64,000 nt of DNA, from the NCBI RefSeq assembly GCF_033878955.1, contig NZ_CP138858.1, positions 1,240,001 through 1,304,000 of the forward strand. The letters run 5' to 3'. Both the position numbers and the translations under genes were made by a program. Numbering within the stretch: position 1 is the first letter of the stretch; each line of letters opens with the position of its first letter. This document shows, in pieces, positions 55,932 through 64,000 of this stretch. This DNA is from Coraliomargarita algicola (lineage in GTDB: Bacteria; Verrucomicrobiota; Verrucomicrobiia; Opitutales; Coraliomargaritaceae). The notes below the pieces were generated by a model that was not told the DNA's origin, did no database searches, and saw only the letters and a list, made by a program, of their open reading frames with translations.

Positions 55932-58760
55932 TCACTCGACGAAAATGCGATAAAACAGCGAACCACCCTCTGTATCCGCAGAAAACTGCTCAAGTCCCCC
56001 ACTGCCAGGCATGTCGACGAATGCAGGATTCGCCACCTCGGTCCAACTCTCAGGCAGCAAGTTTGCCGAAGATTGGATGGAATAATTCCGATCGCGCTGA
56101 GTTTTCCAAGAGAACGAGAAGCGATTTCCTGTTGCGGCGCATGCGAGCACTTTCAGCGCACTGTTGCTGTCGCGAGGATTGGTGCTGGCTTGATATTCCT
56201 CCCACGCCATCGCTCCATCATGATCGTCATCGCTGAGATCCTGCGTTTCGTAATCCGACGCAATCCAGTCAGTCGTATCGTATTGTTGATCCAACCATGC
56301 ATATGGCGTGCCATGAGCAGTCACAAGACTCGATGCGACACTGTCACTTTCGACGCTAAGATAATCGAGGTCGAAGAATCCGGTTTTAAATGTGTTCGCA
56401 AATTCCAAGGTCGTGAGAGGATCGGTCGGCTCAAAAAACAGGCTCTCGCCCAGAACCAACTCATCATCGATCCACACACTGAAAGCTTGTTTTCTGACAT
56501 CGGCTTCGATGCGGAATGTATACCATGTGCCGCTGGTATAACTAGCAATGTCGGTGAAGCTGCCGTTCTGGTAAAAATACCGCAGCTTGCCGTTGCCTGA
56601 AAATCCGACATAGCAGGCTTTATGCCCCGCGGCATCAGTCAGTTTAAAGAACATGCTATTACTCGTTTGCCCCGCCTTCATACGAAAGCTGCAAGCGACC
56701 ACCCCAGCCTGTGCCTCAATGGATCGACTCATCGAGGCACCCAAACTATTACTAGAATCACTGTCTCTGAGCCGCACACTGTAACTCCCGTTTCCTGGAA
56801 CGGCGACCACCCCAATCGATGACGCAGCACTGACGCTGTAAGTATAACCAACAGCTTGCTCGCCCACGTCGAGTGAGTCGAATGTGTCATCAAACAAGAC
56901 TCCTAGATCGGGGACTGCGCCCGTATATGCCTCAGCGGGCTCTAGGTCGCGACCGATGGCACCGCCGCGCCAAAACTTTTTGATATCAATGTATTCGGCG
57001 CGAATGCCTGACTCATCTTTGATGCTTTGATCCTGAGAAGTATTATCAATCAAAGTGTGGTTGTATCCTTTCACTTTAATATCCCCGTCCACGACAGTAC
57101 CGCTCTCATTCGTGGCATGGATGTTCATAAACACATTTGAACTGACCGTCGTATTTTCCGAATTATCATCAAGATAGATGCCATGACTATAGCGCTCCGG
57201 CCCCGTATCCCACCAACTCCGTGGAGTGATGTTATAAATCCAATTTTGACTATACAGCGCACCGCTCTGATCGCTCTTCGTATGTATAGCACCACTGTCA
57301 CGCGCGAGAAGCGAGTTGTCATGCATTCGATTGTGCGTCACCACAGCTTGCTTGGTGGCTACGGTGTCATAGGTGGCTCCCCAGCCGATATTCATGCCGA
57401 GTCCATTGATGTGTGAAAACTCGTTATGAGTGATCGTGATCTGATCCGGCCAAAAGGCAAACAGTCCGGTCCCCCCAAAGTAGAGAGTGCCGATACGGAA
57501 GAAATAGTTGGAGTCGAAAGTATCCTGTGTAGAAAGGTCATCGCCAGTGGCCCAACGATAGTTGTCCATATCATAAATGATCGCGGATTCAGCAATTTCT
57601 GAAAACACATTGCCGACCACCGTATTGTTGGATGTGCCCGTATCAAAGCCCATTGCGGCAGCTCCCATCTTGGTGAATGCACAGCGTTCGATACGGACAT
57701 TATTGATCCGCTTAAAATACGTCGCGACCGGCACGACATTAAACTGCTTCGTCGACCACTGCTCAGTCTCGTCATCGTAGGTGGCCAGCACTTGCATACT
57801 GCCTTGGCGTTGCACCATGCCTTGGCTCATCGGCTCCAACCACGCGGCATGTTCAAAGGTCAGACCAAAGAAGGTGATATTTTCAGCGTCTTCGACATGC
57901 AGCAGTTGTTCCAATTGGGGCGCATACACATGCGCAGTCGCCATGTCCTGATCGGCCATCGGCATGTAGTAAACGGTGTCCGTATCCAGGTCCAGAAACC
58001 ACTCCCCCGGTGTATCCAAAAATTCGATATGGTTTTCAAAATAATAGGAAGGCGTGCCATCCAACGGCCCCTCCAGCCAGCCCCAATAAGCGGCACGCTC
58101 GGGATACATAGGAGTGACCACAGCTTTATCATTGACGATTTCGAAGCTCTCAATCCTCAAACGGCATGAGGTAAAAGAGCTGGCGATCACCATTTGCACT
58201 CGGTTGAGATGGCTCCAGTCTTCGATCTCACTCGCATTAATCCGGATCTGCTGATTCGCGTCGTAATTACTAAGGATCTTGTAAGGCGAACCGTCATTCG
58301 GATGCCGCGCGCGCTGTGCCGGCTGGCTGTTCACCGACAACTGATTAAAAGCCATGGAATCGGCACTTGCCGCATAGATCCCGCCACCGACATCCGTCCA
58401 TCCACTGATCGGTTGACCGCCGGTGATGATGGGTTCTTCTTGCGGGTAATTCCTATAGACCACTCGATACCCGTTCGTCCCCGAATCCCGCTCATCCAGC
58501 ATCAGGGTGTCACGCAACGAATACACACCGCCGCGTAAATAAACGACGATGTCCCCCGTCATGTTGCTGTTAATCGAGCGAACCGTGTCTCGTGCCTGTT
58601 CTATCGTTTGAAAAGGAGAACCGAGGGTCCCCGCACCGAGATCTGAGCCTAAGTCAGGATCGACATAGTAGACTGCTTGGTTACCCGCCTGCGCTAGGCT
58701 GGTGACCACAATCGCTATAGCGAGACATACACTACGAACAGAGCAGCGATGCCGGATCAT
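55932..58760 (-). CDS. exported right-handed beta-helix protein, GH141-like
   Basis: The 942-residue product has a signal peptide (CLAIAIVVTSLAQAG) and starts the mature part with YYVDPDLGSDLGAGTLGSPF. A beta-helix with VVYLRGGVYSLRDTLMLDER, GYRVVYRNYPQEEPIITGG and ENITFFGLTFEHA follows, a pattern known from GH141 (alpha-fucosidase or xylanase) and related helix proteins. Residues about 640-800 look like a concanavalin-type domain, and a calcium-binding Asp-rich stretch SDDDHDGAMAWEEYQAS precedes a short C-terminal module. The start overlaps the sulfatase stop by 4 bases. It may remove fucose from a branch; the family call is by resemblance. Confidence 0.6.
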   Translation of the reverse strand: MIRHRCSVRSVCLAIAIVVTSLAQAGNQAVYYVDPDLGSDLGAGTLGSPFQTIEQARDTVRSINSNMTGDIVVYLRGGVYSLRDTLMLDERDSGTNGYRVVYRNYPQEEPIITGGQPISGWTDVGGGIYAASADSMAFNQLSVNSQPAQRARHPNDGSPYKILSNYDANQQIRINASEIEDWSHLNRVQMVIASSFTSCRLRIESFEIVNDKAVVTPMYPERAAYWGWLEGPLDGTPSYYFENHIEFLDTPGEWFLDLDTDTVYYMPMADQDMATAHVYAPQLEQLLHVEDAENITFFGLTFEHAAWLEPMSQGMVQRQGSMQVLATYDDETEQWSTKQFNVVPVATYFKRINNVRIERCAFTKMGAAAMGFDTGTSNNTVVGNVFSEIAESAIIYDMDNYRWATGDDLSTQDTFDSNYFFRIGTLYFGGTGLFAFWPDQITITHNEFSHINGLGMNIGWGATYDTVATKQAVVTHNRMHDNSLLARDSGAIHTKSDQSGALYSQNWIYNITPRSWWDTGPERYSHGIYLDDNSENTTVSSNVFMNIHATNESGTVVDGDIKVKGYNHTLIDNTSQDQSIKDESGIRAEYIDIKKFWRGGAIGRDLEPAEAYTGAVPDLGVLFDDTFDSLDVGEQAVGYTYSVSAASSIGVVAVPGNGSYSVRLRDSDSSNSLGASMSRSIEAQAGVVACSFRMKAGQTSNSMFFKLTDAAGHKACYVGFSGNGKLRYFYQNGSFTDIASYTSGTWYTFRIEADVRKQAFSVWIDDELVLGESLFFEPTDPLTTLEFANTFKTGFFDLDYLSVESDSVASSLVTAHGTPYAWLDQQYDTTDWIASDYETQDLSDDDHDGAMAWEEYQASTNPRDSNSALKVLACAATGNRFSFSWKTQRDRNYSIQSSANLLPESWTEVANPAFVDMPGSGGLEQFSADTEGGSLFYRIFVE

Positions 58761-60244
58761 TTCACTCCTCTTCGAAGATTGATCTTATCAACATCGTTTG
58801 CCTGCTTCGGCCCCGCTGTGCTACGACCGCGCTGCACATCGGACTGCAACTGAGCGACCAAGCGCTCGAACAGCTCCGGCTGACTGTGATAGAGATTGTT
58901 CTGCTCCTCTGGGTCGGCCTCCATATCGTAAAGCTGCGCGGGCGCATTGACGGCCATTTGTTCCTTGGTCCATCCACCGGATGCTTGAGTTAAGAGGATC
59001 TTCCACTTGCCCGAACGATAGGCGAACTGACCACTCACAGAGTGATGCACGATCCCTTTACGCTCAGAGACGATTGGCTCCCCTTTCAGTGCGGGCGCGA
59101 AGCTGACACTGTCCTCGCCTGCATTGTCGGGCAATTGGGCACCAGTCAAATCGGCAGCGGTCGCCATCAGGTCGGTCAGGCAAATGATCTCGTCGCTGGT
59201 CGAGCCAGCTTCCACAGCTGCGGGCCAGCGCACGATGAAGGGCACACGATGCCCGCCGTCCCAAATGTCGGATTTTGAACCACGGAAGTTTGCGTTTGGA
59301 TAGTGGCCCTGTGCTTTTAAGGCATCGATGTCGGCCACCTTGGAACAGCCGTTATCGCTGGTCACAATAATGATGGTGTTCTCAGCCAGCCCTGCCGCAT
59401 CGACAGCGTTGGTGATTTGCGCAACAATCGCGTCGGTCTGTATCACAAAATCGCCATAGCTCCCGAGCTCACTCTTTCCCTGCCACTTTTTGGAGGGAAT
59501 GATCGGTGCATGCGGTGAGGTGAGCGGGATATACACGAAGAAGGGCTGATCCTTACTTTGCTCAGCGATGAACTCGGCGGACTTATTGCCAATCGTATCC
59601 AGCACGTCCACAGCCTCGAAATCGGCATGTGCCGGTCCTTTACGGTGGAAGGCTTTGACCGTGGTGCACTCACCGACGAAACGGTCGTTTTCAATCCAGA
59701 TGTAAGGTGGCATATCGAGCGAAGCAGCGATGCCATACCAAGAATCAAAGCCAAGATCGAATGGTCCCCCCTCAATGCGAGCGCTCCAATCGACCCCATC
59801 CACCGGAGCGGCCTTGCCTCTCGTGGGCGTGCCGTCCGGCTTGCGAATCCCTAGGCCCAGGTGCCATTTACCAATCATGGCCGTCTTGTAGCCTTGTGCT
59901 TTCAGCAGAGCAGGCACCGTTAAACGATCCGGTGCAATAAGCGGCTGATCGAATCCAAACAATACCCCACTTTGTAAACGGGAGCGCCAGTTGTAGCGCC
60001 CCGTCATCACGCCGTAGCGCGTGGGCGTGCAGACCGACGAACTGGTATGCGCATCGGTAAACACCATGCCCTCTGCTGCGAGGCGATCCATCCCCGGCGT
60101 AGGAATTTTGCCATGCTCGGGATTCAAGGCCTGCACATCGCCATAGCCGAGATCATCGGCCAGGATGTAAATGATATTGGGCTTGTCTGCAGCATGGGCC
60201 GCCACAGTCGCCAACATGGAAAAGGCTAGGAGTAGGCATTTCAT
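58757..60244 (-). CDS. exported type I (S1) sulfatase
   Basis: This is a 495-residue sulfatase with a signal peptide (LLLAFSMLATVAAHAA). Motifs are YILADDLGYGD, CTPTR with Cys72, IGKWHLG, VTSDNGCSK and WDGGHRVPF. It resembles the sulfatase at 22332 over most of its length, including the loop LNPEHGKIPTP, so the two clusters share a recent duplication or common source. It overlaps the GH141-like gene in ATGA and starts 16 bp after the stop of the GH29 gene. Confidence 0.92.
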   Translation of the reverse strand: MKCLLLAFSMLATVAAHAADKPNIIYILADDLGYGDVQALNPEHGKIPTPGMDRLAAEGMVFTDAHTSSSVCTPTRYGVMTGRYNWRSRLQSGVLFGFDQPLIAPDRLTVPALLKAQGYKTAMIGKWHLGLGIRKPDGTPTRGKAAPVDGVDWSARIEGGPFDLGFDSWYGIAASLDMPPYIWIENDRFVGECTTVKAFHRKGPAHADFEAVDVLDTIGNKSAEFIAEQSKDQPFFVYIPLTSPHAPIIPSKKWQGKSELGSYGDFVIQTDAIVAQITNAVDAAGLAENTIIIVTSDNGCSKVADIDALKAQGHYPNANFRGSKSDIWDGGHRVPFIVRWPAAVEAGSTSDEIICLTDLMATAADLTGAQLPDNAGEDSVSFAPALKGEPIVSERKGIVHHSVSGQFAYRSGKWKILLTQASGGWTKEQMAVNAPAQLYDMEADPEEQNNLYHSQPELFERLVAQLQSDVQRGRSTAGPKQANDVDKINLRRGVK

Positions 60245-60260
60245 AGTATCTTTCTATGGA

Positions 60261-61709
60261 TTAGTGGCGTGCGCCTTTGACCGCTTGCAGTAATTTAGTT
60301 TTTCCAGCGTGGGCATTGTTTTTGATCTCCGTATGACGCTTACTGCGTGTGGTATACCAATGATACTTCCCTTCCGAATCTGCGTCCGCAACAATCGGGG
60401 CCTCATATTCCACGGCAATGACCGTGTTTCTGAAATCTGGCGCTTCAGCCGGCACTTCAATTTTTGTCAGGTGCCCATTGGCATCGTAAGTCACTGGAAG
60501 CGCTTTGCGCTCCGCATCTGCGAGGAAGTAAGCCTTCGCGGGCTTGCCCACGATACCGTTGAACTCAATGCCTTCCGGCTTCCACTCCAAAACGTGCAGG
60601 TAGAGCGTCTGCCCCTTCTGCGTCATCGCGCCCCACCAGAAGTCGTAGTCGACGGGTGACGCAGTGGTGCCGTAGATCGATTCACCGTTCACTTCCATCC
60701 ACTTGCCCGCAGCCAACAAGCGCTCGGTTTCTTCCGGGAGAATGTTACCCTTGGGATCCGGCCCCACGTTTAAGAGCAAATTCACTCCACGGGCGGCACA
60801 GAGTGCGAGGAACTCGACAATGTCCTTCTCACTTTTCCAGGCGTCGTCGGTGCGATCGTAGCCCCAGTTGTGACGCATAGTCATGCAAGTTTCGGAATCA
60901 ACCGTCATGCGCTCGGCGGGAAGCAAACGATCTGGCAGCGAATTGAAGTCAGCGTATTTTTGTTGGTCCACTGGCACCTTGCGACTGTAGAGGCGACTGC
61001 AGATGACAGAGTCCGGCTGAAGCTCACGCACCCGCGCGCCTTGTGCATCGGCTTCGACGACATTGTTGCCACCAACGTCGAACCACAACACGGCCATGTC
61101 GCCGTAGTTCGAGAGCAGTTCGTCCAAATTCTTTTCAACCAGAGCGAGATACTCATCGTTGGTCAGCGTCCCGGGATTTCCCTTGCCCCGTGAGCGATGA
61201 TACCAGTCTTTGAACTGGGAATAATAGACCCCAAATTTGATGCCCTGCTTCGCGCACTCCTCGGAAAGTTCCTTAATGATGTCGCGCTTAAACGGCGTGG
61301 CATCCATCACGTTGTAATCCGTCGCATCGGTATCGAACAGACAGAAACCATCATGGTGCTTGGAAGTGATGACCATGTATTTCATGCCCGCTTCCTTGGC
61401 CAGAGAGACCCACTCTTTCGCATCGAAATCGGTCGGGTTGAATTGCGGCGCCAAGGTCTCACGGTATTCCTTGCCCGGAATTTTCGCGCTATTCATCAGC
61501 CATTCCGCACTGGCACCGCCCTGTTCTTTGCCGTAATCCTTGCCCTTCCATTCACCACCGGCGATGGAATACAGCCCCCAGTGGATAAACATACCGTAGC
61601 GCGCTTCGCGCCACCACTCCATGTGAGAATCGTCAGTTTGGTCTGCAGGCGAGGAGATAGTTGAGAGCGCTAGAAACGCGAGTAATAATAGTGAGGTTCC
61701 TTTTTTCAT
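60261..61709 (-). CDS. exported GH29 alpha-L-fucosidase
   Basis: The 482-residue product has a signal peptide (SLLLLAFLALSTISSPA). GH29 motifs are YGMFIHWGLYSIAGGEW, ITSKHHDGFCLF and the nucleophile in AVLWFDVGG at Asp211. The C-terminal domain is short compared with the GH29 gene at 20397, which has an extra beta domain. It is the first gene of the cluster 61709 to 55932. The likely role is release of fucose from desulfated oligosaccharides in the periplasm. Confidence 0.92.
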   Translation of the reverse strand: MKKGTSLLLLAFLALSTISSPADQTDDSHMEWWREARYGMFIHWGLYSIAGGEWKGKDYGKEQGGASAEWLMNSAKIPGKEYRETLAPQFNPTDFDAKEWVSLAKEAGMKYMVITSKHHDGFCLFDTDATDYNVMDATPFKRDIIKELSEECAKQGIKFGVYYSQFKDWYHRSRGKGNPGTLTNDEYLALVEKNLDELLSNYGDMAVLWFDVGGNNVVEADAQGARVRELQPDSVICSRLYSRKVPVDQQKYADFNSLPDRLLPAERMTVDSETCMTMRHNWGYDRTDDAWKSEKDIVEFLALCAARGVNLLLNVGPDPKGNILPEETERLLAAGKWMEVNGESIYGTTASPVDYDFWWGAMTQKGQTLYLHVLEWKPEGIEFNGIVGKPAKAYFLADAERKALPVTYDANGHLTKIEVPAEAPDFRNTVIAVEYEAPIVADADSEGKYHWYTTRSKRHTEIKNNAHAGKTKLLQAVKGARH

Positions 61710-61873
61710 ATCAATAAATAATGATTATAAATGGATGGGAGGATTGGGTAGTCAGCGCGAATTGGGCTGAAGAACAGAGAGGGGATTTTTAACCGTTCGT
61801 TCGGCTGAAAACACTCGAATCCGAGCCGCGATAAGTTTCTATATTAATAATAACACAAGGGGCTCAGAACCCG

Positions 61874-61887
61874 ATATCACGTAAACA
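61874..61887. promoter_or_regulatory. ACGTA-type site ATATCACGTAAACA
   Basis: It resembles the ACGTA-type motifs at 1324, 5046, 5188, 18660 and 26055. It lies about 165 bp upstream of the GH29 start, within the 271-bp gap that also holds the next terminator. Confidence 0.25.
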
Positions 61888-61924
61888 AACTAAAATTCGA
61901 CTCTAAGAAGAAATATTCGCTAAA

Positions 61925-61957
61925 AAGCCTCCAAGTCTCGTAGCGACTTGGAGGCTT
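61925..61957 (-). terminator. rho-independent terminator of the PEP-CTERM gene
   Basis: A perfect 13-bp stem (61925-61937 with 61945-61957) encloses a 7-base loop and is followed on the minus strand by T5. It ends the transcript of the gene that stops at 61981. Confidence 0.9.
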
Positions 61958-61980
61958 GAGAAAAAACAAACAGCGACGAA

Positions 61981-62739
61981 TTAAGCTTCTCGACGACGAA
62001 GCATAACATAGCTCAAGCCAAGCATGCCAGCGAGCAGGGCATAGCTGCTAGGCTCGGGAATCACAGTGAAGCTGTAATCCAGATACCGGACGCCCCAGCT
62101 ATTTGACCCAGGGTTGGCAGAAGAAACGATGAGTGTGGTTTCAGAAAGACCAGCGTAGTTAGTGGAAGTACCGGTATAGTTCTCAACCAATCCTGTGCCA
62201 GTTCCCACGACACTCAAAGCTTCACTAGCGCCGGACGACTGCGCCGTAAAATCACTGAAACCATCAAAGGTCCCAGTATAACCAGCGACATCGACTGAAA
62301 TATTTTCGACAGTGAAGATTAACGTTTCACCGCTAGCCATATTGTTTCCTACACCGAACAGATCCCAAGTTCCACTAACAGCTTCACCCACATCGGCATC
62401 GCTACCGTCAAGTGCGACTTCGCCACTGGTGCCAGTCCCATATGAAATTAGTGATGAGCTGACGGTGTTTCCAGACATGCCCGATACCCGGACGGTATAA
62501 GACAGCGTGTCGTTGGAGAAATCCCCGTCATAATCCGCACCAGTGTAGCTGATATTTATTAGGTAATCGCCACCTGTGAGCGATCTCACCACAGTCAAGT
62601 CGGCCTTAGATCCGCCAACGTTTAAGTTGTTGGCGCCAGTCCCACTTGAATTATCCAGGTCAGCAAACGAAATGGTCGCCGCCTGTGCAGCACCTGCCAG
62701 CAGCATGCCTGCGCTTAGAGTCAGTAGTGTTCTTTTCAT
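61981..62739 (-). CDS. PEP-CTERM sorting domain-containing secreted protein
   Basis: The 252-residue product has a signal peptide (LTLSAGMLLAGAAQAA), a Ser/Thr/Gly-rich beta-type body, and a complete exosortase signal: VIPEPSSYALLAGMLGLSY, then MLRRREA. It is an intact counterpart of the two altered PEP-CTERM genes at 437 (PEA variant) and 25123 (frameshift). It would be cleaved and displayed on the surface. Nothing in the body indicates catalysis. Confidence 0.82.
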   Translation of the reverse strand: MKRTLLTLSAGMLLAGAAQAATISFADLDNSSGTGANNLNVGGSKADLTVVRSLTGGDYLINISYTGADYDGDFSNDTLSYTVRVSGMSGNTVSSSLISYGTGTSGEVALDGSDADVGEAVSGTWDLFGVGNNMASGETLIFTVENISVDVAGYTGTFDGFSDFTAQSSGASEALSVVGTGTGLVENYTGTSTNYAGLSETTLIVSSANPGSNSWGVRYLDYSFTVIPEPSSYALLAGMLGLSYVMLRRREA

Positions 62740-62869
62740 ATTATGTGTATGTATTGTAATTATGGGTTAGTTGGATATTGCATAGGATCGTTCGAACATC
62801 GCATTCATCACGCTCTATTCATTTCCATTCACTTATTCGCACGAAAGCAGCGGGTTGGGACAGCGGATC

Positions 62870-62898
62870 GCTTTTTTTTCAAAAAAAGAAAAAAAAGC
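62870..62898. repeat. perfect A/T hairpin, 11-bp arms
   Basis: GCTTTTTTTTC at 62870-62880 pairs with GAAAAAAAAGC at 62888-62898 around A7. It could act as a terminator for a transcript of the adjoining GC-rich block on the minus strand. Confidence 0.6.
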
Positions 62899-63120
62899 TA
62901 GAGTTTACAGCGGCATGGCCACATCTCTGAGCAGACGTGGCGTCGGCGCTTGCCCCTGGCCTCAGTAATGGAGGCGGCGCGCTGCCCCCCAGCACGATTG
63001 GCAGCACAAGTCCGAGGCCTCCATCAGCGAATGGACGCGCGCGTAAGACCCCGCACCGGCATCCGGCGAGCGGATAAGATGCCCTTTGGGTACACGCCAC
63101 GTTCCTGCCAGTAATTACCG
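62899..63120 (-). ncRNA. GC-rich structured element, possible RNA or dispersed repeat
   Basis: The block is much richer in G and C than its surroundings. On the minus strand GGAGGCGG near 63,120 can pair with CCGCCTCC near 62,970, closing a domain of about 150 bases; other pairs include GCCAC/GTGGC at 62918-62941. It ends in a U-rich hairpin. From memory similar short blocks recur in other verrucomicrobial genomes, but this could not be checked. Whether it is transcribed is unknown. Confidence 0.35.
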
Positions 63121-63126
63121 CCTCCC

Positions 63127-64000
63127 CTACTTTTGATAGACCACTTTGAATGCCTCGTTGGCTTGGATCAGTCGACGCAACTGAGTTTCGGGAAACTGCT
63201 CGGGGCGACAGACAATAGTCTTCAGTGCCGGTAAAGAGACTGCCTTATTTAGAACCGCCTCTTGGCACTGGCTCAGATCCAGTGACTCGATCAATAGACC
63301 ATTTAAATCAGACAATGGAAACCGCCCGTCAAAATCCAGCGTCAAAGAACTAAAGGTTAAAAAGCGCAAGAGACCGCCCCCATACTGACCATTGAGCCGC
63401 AGTAGCTGATCGGACCAAAGCGAGAGCGACGAAGATTCGGTATCCAGCGAGAGCGTCAAATGATCTGGTCCACCGTATCGATATTGCAAATACGCTTCAA
63501 CGACAGCCTCATACCCTTCCCGTCTCTTTCGAGTGACCACATCATAAGCCAATACCCGCTCAAAATATGCACCCAAGCGATTATCGATCTGTCTAGCCTG
63601 TTCAAAAAAGTCTACCAATTGTGAGATGGAGGGACGTTTTTTATCTGAAAAGTTAAAGTCCGGAAATGCTTGGGCAAAGAGTATATATTTACCATAGGGG
63701 GCGACCGTGCGCACCTCGTTACGACGCTTTAACGCCGCGGTATAATTCAGCTCAACACAATCTGTGGCATAATGTTGGGCATGCGCTTCAATACAGTCAG
63801 GATCCTGCTGAAGCGCAGTATTCACCATGAATCGAGTTCGGCGTACTGTGGCGACGGGACGGTCAAAGATGGCTAAGTTTCTCAATTCACGCGCCGAAAG
63901 CGCAAGCTGTTTGGCCAGTTCCTGCTTCGCTAGCTGAGCTTGCTCCACGAAAGAGCCATACTCCGAGTCGAGCGTTTCCACTTCAGAAGAAAGCTGCTCA
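63127..64000 (-). CDS. large cytoplasmic protein, C-terminal part (cut by window edge)
   Basis: The frame is open to the edge of the window (EQLSSEVETLDSEYG...), so the GTG at 63981 is not the true start. The visible 291 residues begin with a helical stretch (VEQAQLAKQELAKQLAL), go on through a TPR-like helical part (TALQQDPDCIEAHAQHYATD) and end with a part that resembles leucine-rich repeats (FLTFSSLTLDFDGRFPL, LSQCQEAVLNKAVSLPAL). In related genomes such ends belong to Hanks-type kinases, but no kinase motif lies in the window, so this is only a guess. No membrane segment is visible. Confidence 0.5.
   Translation of the reverse strand, partial: EQLSSEVETLDSEYGSFVEQAQLAKQELAKQLALSARELRNLAIFDRPVATVRRTRFMVNTALQQDPDCIEAHAQHYATDCVELNYTAALKRRNEVRTVAPYGKYILFAQAFPDFNFSDKKRPSISQLVDFFEQARQIDNRLGAYFERVLAYDVVTRKRREGYEAVVEAYLQYRYGGPDHLTLSLDTESSSLSLWSDQLLRLNGQYGGGLLRFLTFSSLTLDFDGRFPLSDLNGLLIESLDLSQCQEAVLNKAVSLPALKTIVCRPEQFPETQLRRLIQANEAFKVVYQK

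Larger units (their letters stand above)
62740..63126. other. 387-bp gap between PEP-CTERM gene and the final gene
   Basis: The part near the PEP-CTERM start is AT-rich and probably promoter. It contains a long A/T hairpin (62870-62898), then a GC-rich block (62899-63120) with several inverted repeats. No protein gene was recognised in it. Confidence 0.5.

Noticed and set aside
62879..63100. 73-codon open frame in the GC-rich block
   Set aside because: The frame has a poly-Phe end from the A/T hairpin and no ribosome-binding site; structure suggests a non-coding element.

Overview
The window looks like a chromosomal segment of a marine polysaccharide-degrading Verrucomicrobiota bacterium, most likely of the Opitutales/Puniceicoccaceae type. 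This is inferred from protein content: long minus-strand runs of exported type I sulfatases mixed with fucosidases, PEP-CTERM exosortase-sorted proteins, exported proteins with typical verrucomicrobial C-terminal modules, and no SusC/SusD pair. Several start codons lack a clear Shine-Dalgarno sequence. No rRNA, tRNA, CRISPR array, transposase or integrase was recognised.

Region 1 (1-37,970) is a sulfated-fucan (fucoidan-like) degradation locus. It starts with the end of a LacI-family regulator and continues, almost all on the minus strand, with nine S1 sulfatases (C-x-P/A-x-R formylglycine sites), GH29 and GH95 fucosidases, two GH43-like enzymes, a GH116-like enzyme with a LamG domain, a GH36-type raffinose-synthase-like enzyme, right-handed beta-helix proteins and two PEP-CTERM proteins. 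A perfect match between two 20-bp partial palindromes (12,158 and 37,950, differing only at the last base) upstream of two sulfatases suggests a shared operator. A second motif centred on ACGTA recurs upstream of other genes. No sugar catabolism, transporter or sulfatase-maturation gene lies in the window.

Region 2 (38,000-43,830) is an accessory, defence-like island on the plus strand. It has a RloA-like AAA ATPase with a RloB-like TOPRIM protein, then a compact overlapping three-gene operon read here as a toxin-antitoxin-chaperone (TAC) system (MqsR-like toxin candidate, MqsA-like antitoxin with an extended hydrophobic C-terminus, SecB-like chaperone), then a truncated RhuM-family gene. The TAC and RhuM genes lie between two direct repeats, each carrying the 3' remnant of a HipA-family kinase gene.

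Region 3 (44,085-53,575) holds signalling, redox and stress genes. There is a DUF6515-like secreted protein, an OmpR-type response regulator with a sensor kinase whose periplasmic part has EF-hand-like loops (broken by one extra base), a small EF-hand lipoprotein, a ferredoxin/cytochrome/Tat-exported flavoprotein operon, and ahpF, ahpC and an OxyR-type regulator with a good OxyR operator between ahpC and oxyR.

Region 4 (53,711-62,740) is a second carbohydrate cluster: a GHL15-like putative hydrolase, a GH141-like beta-helix protein, a tenth sulfatase, a second GH29 fucosidase and an intact PEP-CTERM protein. The window ends with a GC-rich structured non-coding element and the C-terminal part of a large cytoplasmic protein.

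Several genes are broken by single-base indels that restore the conserved sequence when corrected (about 3,330; 7,050; 25,190; 46,020), plus one in-frame amber codon at 8,129. Whether these are true mutations or assembly errors cannot be decided from the sequence.
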